A stretch of DNA of 7,905 nt from Cyanobacteria bacterium UBA8803. Its GTDB lineage: Bacteria; Cyanobacteriota; Cyanobacteriia; Cyanobacteriales; Coleofasciculaceae. Positions 1 through 5,886 of the stretch are shown piece by piece (within the stretch, counting starts at the first letter, position 1; each line of letters opens with the position of its first letter). Under the pieces are notes generated by a model, which saw only the letters and a program-made list of their open reading frames with translations, did not search any database and was not told where the DNA came from. The translations under genes and the position numbers were made by a program. Where the stretch lies: assembly GCA_003505715.1 (NCBI GenBank), contig DNXU01000244.1, positions 1-7,905 on the forward strand, in the 5' to 3' direction.

Positions 1-7
1 TATCCCC

Positions 8-34
8 CTACCCCTTACTTCGTTGAAGGGGTAG
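8..34. terminator. Possible hairpin downstream of the ferredoxin gene
   Basis: A 9-bp perfect stem (8-16 with 26-34, core TACCCCTT/AAGGGGTA) encloses a 9-nt loop, about 80 nt past the ferredoxin stop on the minus strand. No T-run follows it in either direction, so it is not a textbook intrinsic terminator. Cyanobacterial 3' ends often lack a clear U-tract, so a role in ending or stabilising the ferredoxin transcript is possible but inferred. Confidence 0.3.
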
Positions 35-49
35 CCCCTCGCGATTCAT

Positions 50-75
50 GTGGCGCTTTTTGGCTGAAGTGCCAC
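50..75. terminator. Second weak hairpin just past the ferredoxin stop
   Basis: An 8-bp stem with one G-U wobble (50-57 pairing with 68-75, GTGGCGCT/AGTGCCAC) surrounds a 10-nt loop, about 38 nt beyond the ferredoxin stop codon on the minus strand. There is no following U-tract in that direction. It may act together with the hairpin at 8-34 as a 3'-end structure. This is a weak call based on base pairing alone. Confidence 0.22.
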
Positions 76-113
76 TATAACTCAGGACTGATGACTTTGC
101 CGTTGATAGCGGT

Positions 114-410
114 TTACGGCTTAGTTTTAACGCTGATCGGTCCATTAACTAGGGTTTGGCAGGCCAATCGGTACGTCTCAGGCTTTTTCTTCAGTTTGCG
201 CTTTTCTACGTCAGTTCGAGGTGATAGATTTTCCATACCTTCCACAATCTCAACAATGCAGGTTCCACATTGACCATAACCTCCACAATTCATCATCTTG
301 CCCATCAAGGTATAAAGATCGATGCCGTTTTGCAGGGCTTTCTCCCTTAAGTTCGCCCCATCGGCTGCAATTACTTCCTTGTCTTCACTGACAAATTTGA
401 TATTCGCCAT
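114..410 (-). CDS. [2Fe-2S] ferredoxin, CX5CX2C type
   Basis: A 98-residue soluble electron carrier predicted to bind one [2Fe-2S] cluster in a beta-grasp ferredoxin fold. The ligands are Cys42, Cys48, Cys51 and Cys84. The spacing CX5CX2CX32C differs from the CX4CX2C of plant-type photosynthetic PetF ferredoxin and is closer to adrenodoxin-like or other minor ferredoxins. The loop around the cluster reads [12 protein letters not shown] lysine/arginine-rich stretch (residues 70-76) precedes the fourth Cys, and there is no signal peptide, so it is cytosolic. The length is normal for the family. The ATG is preceded by AGAGGA at good Shine-Dalgarno spacing, which supports this start. It is transcribed divergently from the large plus-strand gene, and a FUR-type operator lies about 145 bp upstream. 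Cyanobacteria carry several such paralogues, so the electron partner cannot be named from sequence. Confidence 0.93.
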   Translation of the reverse strand: MANIKFVSEDKEVIAADGANLREKALQNGIDLYTLMGKMMNCGGYGQCGTCIVEIVEGMENLSPRTDVEKRKLKKKPETYRLACQTLVNGPISVKTKP

Positions 411-549
411 CTAGTCCTCTGCAAGGTCACTTCTCCTACATCCTAGAGGAATTAGGGGTACGCTCATCTCCCTCTAGTGCGGCAAGAAGATGGATTCTTC
501 CTTCAATAGGATTCCCACGAACTTGCCATCAGAAAGCATCATCAATAAT

Positions 550-578
550 TTGTTGATATTGATTATCATTATTAAAAT
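550..578 (+). promoter_or_regulatory. Candidate sigma70 promoter for the large beta-protein gene
   Basis: A -35-like TTGTTG (550-555) and a -10-like TAAAAT (573-578, 5 of 6 matches to TATAAT) are separated by exactly 17 bp. The -35 match is weak (3 of 6) and the region is AT-rich, so chance occurrence is a real possibility. If used, transcription would start near 585 and leave a leader of over 200 nt. The FUR-like operator fills the spacer, the classical position for repression. Confidence 0.35.
554..568. promoter_or_regulatory. FUR-family operator (Fur/Zur/PerR-like box)
   Basis: TGATATT-G-ATTATCA matches 14 of 15 positions of the 7-1-7 inverted repeat TGATAATNATTATCA recognised by FUR-family metalloregulators. 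The wider 555-573 stretch matches 16 of 19 positions of the classical GATAATGATAATCATTATC Fur box. It lies inside the spacer of the plus-strand candidate promoter and just downstream of the -10 of the minus-strand candidate, so one bound dimer could affect both genes. Which family member binds (Fur for iron, Zur for zinc, PerR for peroxide) cannot be decided from the site. Divergence from a ferredoxin gene makes iron plausible. Confidence 0.55.
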
Positions 579-599
579 AGGTGAAACACTCAGATGCAA
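571..599 (-). promoter_or_regulatory. Candidate sigma70 promoter for the ferredoxin gene
   Basis: Read on the minus strand, TTGCAT (599-594) and TTTAAT (576-571, 5 of 6 matches to TATAAT) are 17 bp apart. The predicted start would fall at about 563-565, within the FUR-like operator, giving a leader of about 150 nt. The -35 match is only 3 of 6, and AT-rich DNA produces such pairs by chance, so this is a low-confidence call. Confidence 0.25.
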
Positions 600-683
600 T
601 CGTTCCTGAGTAAAAAATGTGGGGATTATTGTATAGAAAATCACAGCTCAATCTTGAGAGAGTAAATAAAAAACTCCTCGCTC

Positions 684-713
684 TGAGTAGGCATGAGTGT
701 CACTCATTTGAGT
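684..713. repeat. Cluster of TGAGT/ACTCA inverted half-sites
   Basis: TGAGT occurs at 684-688, 694-698 and 709-713, and its complement ACTCA at 702-706. Together they form two overlapping palindromes: ATGAGTG-T-CACTCAT (693-707) and ACTCA-TT-TGAGT (702-713). The first two half-sites are 10 bp apart, one helical turn. The cluster lies 35-65 bp upstream of the GTG at 748. It could be an operator for an unidentified dimeric regulator or alternative hairpins in the leader RNA. No known regulator is assigned. Confidence 0.4.
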
Positions 714-804
714 TACCACAAATAAGTTTCATTCGATTGAGCGACTGGTGAGCAAATGGGAGAAAAGCTATAGTAAATCTCTCATTAAAGAAGATAAAGA
801 TGCC

Positions 805-3270
805 ATGACAAAATTTCACATATCTGGCAGTTTGATCGATCGCCTTACTAAGCAGGGTCTTCCAGGACTTCGTGTTGAGGCATGGGATAAGGACATGATA
901 AGCAATGACTTGCTTGGCAGTGCAATTACTGATGAGCAAGGCAACTTCCAGATCGAGTTTGATGAGTCCTATTTCCGGGAATTATTCCTAGATCGGCAAC
1001 CCGATTTATTCTTTCGAGTCTTTGACAACAGCCAGCTTATTAAGAGTACTGAAGACTCTGTGTTTTGGAATTTGCAATTAGGAGAAACCAAGATGATGAT
1101 TGAAGTAGATAGGCCAGATGCTCAGAAATTTGAAAAGCAACGTCAACAGTTTCGGGCACTGATCCTGAGCAACCCCAACTACTTTGGCAACCTTAAGGAT
1201 AGCCAATTTAAACCAGTACTGGAAATTCAGTCCAACACATTTTATGAACAGCTAGGCTGTGTAGGATTTCAACCCCAATTTAATCGTTTGGAAGCGGTTG
1301 TTTTCATCAAGCGACCCTTTGGCTATGGGGGAGATGTCTGTTCCAAAGGCACCCCAGAATATGTACGTTTCTACCTGTCTTTTGATGAAGGTGCTACCTG
1401 GGTAGACCAAGGATTAACCAGCTTCAGTGCATACGACATTCCGGAAAAAGTGACCGATGGTCAACGGTTGGAATATGCGGTTTCGCTCCAGGTCAATCCT
1501 CCCAGGAAATTCTGCTTCATCCGCAATTTAGCTCATGTCCGTGCCATCCTATCTTGGAATGCTCCCCCTCCCCCAAACGAGCCAGACTTTATCCCGGTGT
1601 GGGGCAATGTTGAAGAAGTCTCTATCCAAATTGAGCCGCGCCAGCTGATCGTCCTCAAGGATCTGTTTCAACATCTAGAAATCAAAACACCGCCTGAATT
1701 ATCCACGCTAGTAAATCTATCCCAACCGCTCGAAGCCATTCAACCTAAGGCATTCGGTGCAGTTGAGTTGAAAGACTTGTACAAAGATAAGGATGTACCA
1801 CCCCACCGCTTTGCCCTCAGTGAAGTAAAACAGTTGATGAATCAACCGGCTCTAACTGAGTCATTGATGGCATCTAATGCGACGGCAATCTTGTCTAAAC
1901 TAGACATTAATCTTGCCGACATCGTTGACCAACTCTTCCCGGTGGATGGCAGCACCCGCTATGAAGAGCTGGAATGCGTTGGTTTGTACTCCAACCCAGA
2001 TACCGTGCTAGATACACTGATTGGCATTATCCGGGTGAAGCTGCCTTCTGGTTACTCTGGGGGCCCTTGTACGGCAGGTAGCCGAGAATATGTCACTTTC
2101 TGGGCAGATTTCAATAATGATGGCAGCTTTGCCACTTGTTTGGGTACCACCTCAGTCAAGGTGTATGACATTGATGATATTCCAAAAGGTGGACTGAGCT
2201 ATGCGGTGTTCCTGCCTGTAAACTTGAATCAGTATGAGCAACCCTGCCAGAAGGGTGCCAAGGTCGTGCGAATTCGGGCAATTCTTTCCTGGGAAGAGGC
2301 ACCACCTTGCGATAACCCAAACTTCATTCCCATATGGGGTAACCGGGAAGAAACCCTAATCCACATTAAGCCAGGGATTGCCCCACAACCGGGCACCTAT
2401 CCTCCCCTGATTGAAACTGTAGGCAGTATGGGCGTGGGTAGTATTAATGCTGCAACAGGTTTGGCAACAGGCTCAGCACTGCTGGCAGGATTTGTGGCTA
2501 AGGATAGTCCATTTGGTGGTGAGGTGGTGATTACCGGACATATTGGCAATCCAACAGACATCAGCAGTGGAGCAATACCTCTGAAGTACCGGGTTTCAAT
2601 CAGCAATGATGGTTGGATAACCAAGCAAAACCTGACTAACAAGTTCACGATCGGACGCAGTCAACTGCTGGACGGCATCTGGACTGTCTTGCCCAATTTG
2701 GAGCAAACTGCCGATGCAGACAGCTTCTACACCTATCGAGAAGATCTGACAGGTGGAACGGGTAACGCCCAGATCTTCGTGGCTGGCAATGTCCTAGCAC
2801 GTTGGCAAACTGGCAGCTTAACGGGTTTATGGCAGATTCGAGTGGAAGCAAAAGATCCCGCAAATAACCTTTATTTGAGTACGCCAGTGACTGTGTATCT
2901 GGATAATGCCGCACCCCAGTTTCCAGTGGGAAGCTTCAAGATTACCTCTGGTGGCGGCAGTTGTGCCGACTTCAAAGTGGGGGATGTGATTGAGGGCACC
3001 TACGCAGTCACGGATGAGCATTTTGGTAGCCTCAATCTGATGGTTCTGCCTGCTTTGGGCGGCACCTTCACCAGTCCTGTACCCCTGCCCCGTACCTATC
3101 CGACAGTTTCCACCACAGGCGAATCTGGCATCTGGAAACTGAATACTGCTGGAATGCCTAAGTGTGGCTACGTCGTCCGACTCAGTGCCAGCGATCGCAC
3201 CATAGTCAACAGTGGTAGCATTGGCTTCTACAACGAAACCTTTGTCGGACTCTGCCTGAGGACAACCTAG
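805..3270 (+). CDS. Large multidomain beta-rich protein of unknown function (transthyretin-like N-terminus, duplicated Cys domain)
   Basis: I do not recognise a named family for the whole protein. The residue numbers here count from the alternative GTG at 748. Residues ~22-121 resemble a transthyretin/carboxypeptidase-regulatory-like beta-sandwich (GLPGLRVEAWDKD, then LLGSAITDEQGNF). Residues 166-297 and 405-542 are two copies of one domain sharing YExLxCVG, a GYxGGxxC turn, EYVxF, YAVxLxVN, RAILSW and FIPxWGNxEE, with three equivalent cysteines (171/198/256 and 410/441/500). A partly helical linker (298-404) joins them. Residues ~543-840 look like Ig-like beta domains with further cysteines (739, 806, 836). 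There is no signal peptide, membrane segment or evident catalytic motif, so an adhesive, scaffold or binding role is only inference. I chose ATG 805 because recognisable homology begins right after it. GTG 748 would add 19 polar residues, and neither start has a strong Shine-Dalgarno. The FUR-like operator lies upstream. Confidence 0.85.
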   Translation: MTKFHISGSLIDRLTKQGLPGLRVEAWDKDMISNDLLGSAITDEQGNFQIEFDESYFRELFLDRQPDLFFRVFDNSQLIKSTEDSVFWNLQLGETKMMIEVDRPDAQKFEKQRQQFRALILSNPNYFGNLKDSQFKPVLEIQSNTFYEQLGCVGFQPQFNRLEAVVFIKRPFGYGGDVCSKGTPEYVRFYLSFDEGATWVDQGLTSFSAYDIPEKVTDGQRLEYAVSLQVNPPRKFCFIRNLAHVRAILSWNAPPPPNEPDFIPVWGNVEEVSIQIEPRQLIVLKDLFQHLEIKTPPELSTLVNLSQPLEAIQPKAFGAVELKDLYKDKDVPPHRFALSEVKQLMNQPALTESLMASNATAILSKLDINLADIVDQLFPVDGSTRYEELECVGLYSNPDTVLDTLIGIIRVKLPSGYSGGPCTAGSREYVTFWADFNNDGSFATCLGTTSVKVYDIDDIPKGGLSYAVFLPVNLNQYEQPCQKGAKVVRIRAILSWEEAPPCDNPNFIPIWGNREETLIHIKPGIAPQPGTYPPLIETVGSMGVGSINAATGLATGSALLAGFVAKDSPFGGEVVITGHIGNPTDISSGAIPLKYRVSISNDGWITKQNLTNKFTIGRSQLLDGIWTVLPNLEQTADADSFYTYREDLTGGTGNAQIFVAGNVLARWQTGSLTGLWQIRVEAKDPANNLYLSTPVTVYLDNAAPQFPVGSFKITSGGGSCADFKVGDVIEGTYAVTDEHFGSLNLMVLPALGGTFTSPVPLPRTYPTVSTTGESGIWKLNTAGMPKCGYVVRLSASDRTIVNSGSIGFYNETFVGLCLRTT
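3191..3198. repeat. HIP1 octamer
   Basis: GCGATCGC, the highly iterated palindrome of many cyanobacterial genomes, here inside the 3' part of the large beta-protein gene. Other copies lie at 3604-3611, 4801-4808, 6931-6938 and 7048-7055. All five are in coding sequence. Confidence 0.9.
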
Positions 3271-3354
3271 TGCTGTGAAGGCTCCAAAGCAGGAGGTAGA
3301 AGGGAAGAAAGCTTGGCTCTCCCGGATCTATGGTGGTAAGTAAATCTAATACCT

Positions 3355-3421
3355 GGTAATGGGTAATGGGTAATTGGTCAGCAATTTACAGCCAATTACC
3401 CATCACCTATTACCCATTACC
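3355..3421. repeat. Heptamer tandem repeats forming a hairpin between convergent genes
   Basis: Three GGTAAT(G/T) heptamers (3355-3375) are followed, after a short loop, by their complement as CCAATTA CCCATCA CCTATTA CCCATTA CC (3392-3421). The arm 3362-3377 pairs with 3392-3407 with one mismatch and a 14-nt loop. This fits the short tandemly repeated repetitive (STRR-like) heptamers known between cyanobacterial genes. It lies between convergent genes, 85 nt past the plus-strand stop, so the hairpin could work as a bidirectional transcript end. Confidence 0.8.
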
Positions 3422-3484
3422 ATGTAACAGAAGATACATTTTCTCCCACATACCCAGGAACTTATAATCAACCAATAGTTAAAT

Positions 3485-3507
3485 AACTAATTAACCCATT
3501 AGTTTTT
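3485..3507 (+). terminator. Possible intrinsic terminator for the plus-strand gene
   Basis: A perfect 7-bp stem (AACTAAT 3485-3491 with ATTAGTT 3498-3504) has a 6-nt loop and runs into a T-run (3503-3507) on the plus strand. The stem is AT-rich and therefore weak, and it lies 215 nt beyond the stop. An overlapping palindrome TAGTTA-AA-TAACTA occupies 3476-3489. It may back up the heptamer hairpin at 3355-3421. Confidence 0.3.
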
Positions 3508-3530
3508 CTGTCTGACTTATTCAGCAAGCC

Positions 3531-4724
3531 CTAAATATTGGCAAAAATCATAAACATTACAAACCATAAGAGCAAGCTCACTGGGACTCCCAAGAGAATT
3601 CCGGCGATCGCCCAACCTCTTTGATGAGCTTTAAAATGTTCGATACTCCGCCATCTGCGGCTTTTCCAGGCCCATTCGTTACCCTTAGCTCCTAACGCTA
3701 AGGACATCAACCAACCCACTTGGGGAATCCAGCATAACAGTCCGATCCAAACACTATTGGTAAAGGGCCAAAAGGCAGAGAGTAAAAAAGCTCCCCAGTT
3801 CCACCCCTTGATTTCCTCTGGGACGGGTACTGAGGAATCAAATAAATTGCCCTGTCCTGAATTATTCACGAAGGTGACTGGGGTTGGTCTAATTAGCTGG
3901 CTCCCTGTATAGTTATTAAGGACTGTGCCGGATTCTAACGCTCTTTTTGCTTGAGAGGCAGTCTTAAACCGCTGTTCTGGGGCGGGTTCGGTTAACTTAT
4001 CAATCCAGCTCACCAGATTTGGACTTAAGCTGACTCGGTCTTTAAAGCAAATGCGCAAATTCTTCTGGGGCAACTCTGCTGGTGCAATTCCTGTAACCAG
4101 ATGGATTAAAGTTGTACCTAGTCCGTAAAGGTCTGATGCAGGTACTGCCCTGCCCCCAAACTGTTCCATTGGTGCGTAACCATAGGTGCCTACTACGGTA
4201 AAAGTTGCTCCCTCTTGTGCCGCCCGATCCTGCACCGATCCGAAATCTACCAAGTAAATGTTTTGATCGTCTCCCCAAATCAAATTGCTGGGTTTGATAT
4301 CGCGATGCAGCACGGCGGGATTGAGCTGGTGAAGAAATTCGAGAATGTTGAGAATATCAATCGCAATTTGACGAACTTGCTCTTCAGTAAATCTTCTACC
4401 CTGAGTCAAGAGTTCCTTAAGGGACGCACCAGGGATATATTCCTGTACCAAGCCGAACCAGAGGGAGCGGTCATCAATGTGAAAATAATCCCGATATTTG
4501 GGAATCCGGGGATGATCGAGCTGTTTGAGGATCTGCGCTTCTCGCTCAAATAGTCTCAAATCGTCCCACTGCACTTCACCCCCAAACGCCAGCAGTTTGA
4601 CAATGACAGGTTGAGGGGGTGACATCTCTAAGTCATCAGCCAACCAAGTTTGACGCCCTGTATTTTGTCCCAGTTTTTGTTGAAGCTGATAGCGCTCGTG
4701 TAATATCTGTTTGGCTTGCAGCAT
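3531..4724 (-). CDS. Hanks-type Ser/Thr protein kinase fused to a C-terminal hydrophobic 'WNWGAF' domain
   Basis: A 397-residue kinase predicted to phosphorylate Ser/Thr on unknown substrates. The kinase domain spans ~12-265. The beta3 Lys43, alphaC Glu62, catalytic loop HRDIKPSN (Asp142, Lys144, Asn147), DFG Asp160, an APE-like APME (184-187), Asp198 and Arg252 are all present, so it should be active. The glycine loop is atypical: LGQNTGR keeps Gly19 and Gly23 but not the GxGxxG spacing. A variable linker (~266-305) leads to a region starting GWNWGAFLL (307-315) with hydrophobic segments at ~311-345 and ~371-394 and a basic stretch (WKSRRWRSIEHF) between them. This C-terminal module also occurs as a separate small membrane-associated protein of unknown function in bacteria. 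The kinase is probably membrane-anchored. It follows the hydrolase gene by 36 bp on the same strand and may be co-transcribed. Only a weak AAGAG precedes the ATG. Confidence 0.92.
   Translation of the reverse strand: MLQAKQILHERYQLQQKLGQNTGRQTWLADDLEMSPPQPVIVKLLAFGGEVQWDDLRLFEREAQILKQLDHPRIPKYRDYFHIDDRSLWFGLVQEYIPGASLKELLTQGRRFTEEQVRQIAIDILNILEFLHQLNPAVLHRDIKPSNLIWGDDQNIYLVDFGSVQDRAAQEGATFTVVGTYGYAPMEQFGGRAVPASDLYGLGTTLIHLVTGIAPAELPQKNLRICFKDRVSLSPNLVSWIDKLTEPAPEQRFKTASQAKRALESGTVLNNYTGSQLIRPTPVTFVNNSGQGNLFDSSVPVPEEIKGWNWGAFLLSAFWPFTNSVWIGLLCWIPQVGWLMSLALGAKGNEWAWKSRRWRSIEHFKAHQRGWAIAGILLGVPVSLLLWFVMFMIFANI
3604..3611. repeat. HIP1 octamer
   Basis: GCGATCGC inside the 3' part of the 397-residue kinase gene, where it encodes part of the C-terminal hydrophobic segment. 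Confidence 0.9.
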
Positions 4725-4760
4725 CGTACTCTTGATTTCTTAGCAGCTCACTATCCTAAT

Positions 4761-5804
4761 CTAGCTAAAATTAATCATCCCCTCAGGTGCCAAAAAATTG
4801 GCGATCGCCCGATTGATCTGTTCGCGATCTGCTTTGGCTCGTCCAAAACCTGCTGCATGTCCATAGATTGAGTCCAGTACAATTAGCTCGGCTTTGGGTA
4901 GTAGTGCGGCTTCTGCCACGATATCGGGTAGGGCAAAATAGGCATCTGCACGGCTAGGTAAAAACAGGACACGCGCTTTCACACTTCTGAGTGCTTTTTC
5001 TAAAGACTCCTCCATGCCAGGGGTAAGGCTGACATCATGATTTGACCAAGTTTGAAAGTGGCATAACAGGTCATTGGCGTCCTTATCGTGATAGCGAGTG
5101 CGCCATTTTGCCAAAAATTCTGCTAAAGATGCAGCCCGGGTATCGGCGTAGTGCTGATATTCTTGGGAGGAGTAAAACTCCGGCGAAAATGTCCAAGGTG
5201 CCCAAGCTTCTGACATGCGAGAAAGTCCATCCAAAGGCGCTGTGGTGTAATGGCCTTCCTTAAAGGCGGGATCGGAGCGAATACAGTTGCCCAAAGCATT
5301 TAAGAAGAGGCGAACGTGCCAACTAGCACGGCAATTGCCAACAATGACTACCGCATTTTGTACCATCTCTGGGTAAGTTACAGCCCATTGAATCGCTTGT
5401 TGCCCTCCCATGCTGGCACCGATGACTGCTCTAATTTCCTTCACGCCAAGGTGTTGGAGGAAAGCATACTGTAGTGCTACATTATCCCGGATGGTGACGG
5501 CGGGAAAGTTAGCACCATTAAAGGGGGGTGGCGTGTTACTGGGAGAACTACTGCGCCCGTTACCTAAAAGTTCGGTGTGAACGATCCAATCTTTTTTCGG
5601 ATCGAGGGCCAGTTTAGGGCCGCGCAGGTAGGCGAGGTCATAATAGGTTTGGGAAAAGGCGGTACAGGTAACAATGGGTGGTTTTGCTGAAGGAGTGCCG
5701 CTGATGCGATAGGCTAGATGCACCTGGGGGAGGACTATCCCTGATTCTAGTTGAAAGTTTTCGAGAGTGAACTGATTAAATTTGGGAGCGGGAAAAGCTG
5801 TCAT
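4761..5804 (-). CDS. Alpha/beta hydrolase of the homoserine O-acetyltransferase (MetX-like) superfamily
   Basis: A 347-residue cytosolic alpha/beta hydrolase. The nucleophile elbow GASMGG gives Ser131, SRADAYF gives Asp287 and YGHAAG gives His316, a complete Ser-Asp-His triad in the expected order. The N-terminal LESGIVLPQVHLAYRISGT matches the start of the MetX family fold. However, the segment after strand 4 (LLGNGRSSSPSNTP, 80-91) differs from the LGGCxGSTGP-type motif of true homoserine acetyltransferases. It resembles the MetX-like hydrolases and esterases often annotated as homoserine acetyltransferase family. I therefore do not call it metX; acyl-ester hydrolysis or acyl transfer on an unknown substrate is the safest reading. 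No methionine-pathway gene is adjacent. The start is fixed: an in-frame TAA lies two codons upstream and the next candidate start is inside the fold. No Shine-Dalgarno is present because heptamer repeats abut the ATG. It is flanked by two co-oriented kinase genes. Confidence 0.9.
   Translation of the reverse strand: MTAFPAPKFNQFTLENFQLESGIVLPQVHLAYRISGTPSAKPPIVTCTAFSQTYYDLAYLRGPKLALDPKKDWIVHTELLGNGRSSSPSNTPPPFNGANFPAVTIRDNVALQYAFLQHLGVKEIRAVIGASMGGQQAIQWAVTYPEMVQNAVVIVGNCRASWHVRLFLNALGNCIRSDPAFKEGHYTTAPLDGLSRMSEAWAPWTFSPEFYSSQEYQHYADTRAASLAEFLAKWRTRYHDKDANDLLCHFQTWSNHDVSLTPGMEESLEKALRSVKARVLFLPSRADAYFALPDIVAEAALLPKAELIVLDSIYGHAAGFGRAKADREQINRAIANFLAPEGMINFS
4801..4808. repeat. HIP1 octamer
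   Basis: GCGATCGC near the 3' end of the hydrolase gene, coding for part of its C-terminal helix. Confidence 0.9.
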
Positions 5805-5870
5805 TGGTTATTGGTTATTGGTTATTGGGGAAAAGCTAGCTTGTTGTACCATTACCAATTACCATTACCA
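5803..5870. repeat. Heptamer tandem repeat and imperfect inverted arm abutting the hydrolase start codon
   Basis: About 3.6 copies of ATTGGTT (5803-5830) are followed by the partly complementary TACCATTACCAATTACCATTACCA (5847-5870, itself built of repeated TACCAtT-like units). Between the arms is the 10-bp palindrome AAGCTAGCTT (5833-5842). The hydrolase ATG (5804-5802) starts within the last unit, so the whole leader next to the start is repeat-derived and the mRNA could fold into an imperfect hairpin. It lies in the 82-bp gap between the TPR kinase and hydrolase genes. Confidence 0.8.
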
Positions 5871-5886
5871 CACATCCAGGATAGCC

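Larger units (their letters stand above)
411..804. other. Divergent intergenic/control region
   Basis: This is noncoding sequence between the divergent ferredoxin and large beta-protein genes. It is AT-rich from about 540 to 680. It holds a 7-bp inverted repeat in the ferredoxin leader (443-449 CTAGAGG with 471-477 CCTCTAG), the FUR-like operator at 554-568, candidate promoters on both strands (550-599) and a cluster of TGAGT half-sites (684-713). No convincing small gene was seen. Its right end depends on the start codon chosen for the plus-strand gene: 748 is the alternative to 805. Confidence 0.6.

Noticed and set aside
91..273. A 60-codon plus-strand frame starting upstream of and overlapping the ferredoxin gene
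   Set aside because: It runs antisense across the ferredoxin 3' half, and the product resembles no protein. The ferredoxin cysteine motif settles the coding strand.
2397..3021. Three minus-strand open frames (64-89 codons) antisense to the large beta-protein gene
   Set aside because: They overlap each other and a strongly supported coding region, and their compositions look like reverse-strand translations without domains.
3355..3421. CRISPR array or insertion-sequence ends
   Set aside because: The units are 7 nt with no unique spacers, and the inverted arms enclose only 14 nt with no transposase gene or target duplication.
4215..4553. A 112-codon open frame on the plus strand inside the 397-residue kinase gene
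   Set aside because: It is antisense to the catalytic core of a well-supported kinase, has no recognisable domain and no ribosome binding site. It is a shadow frame.
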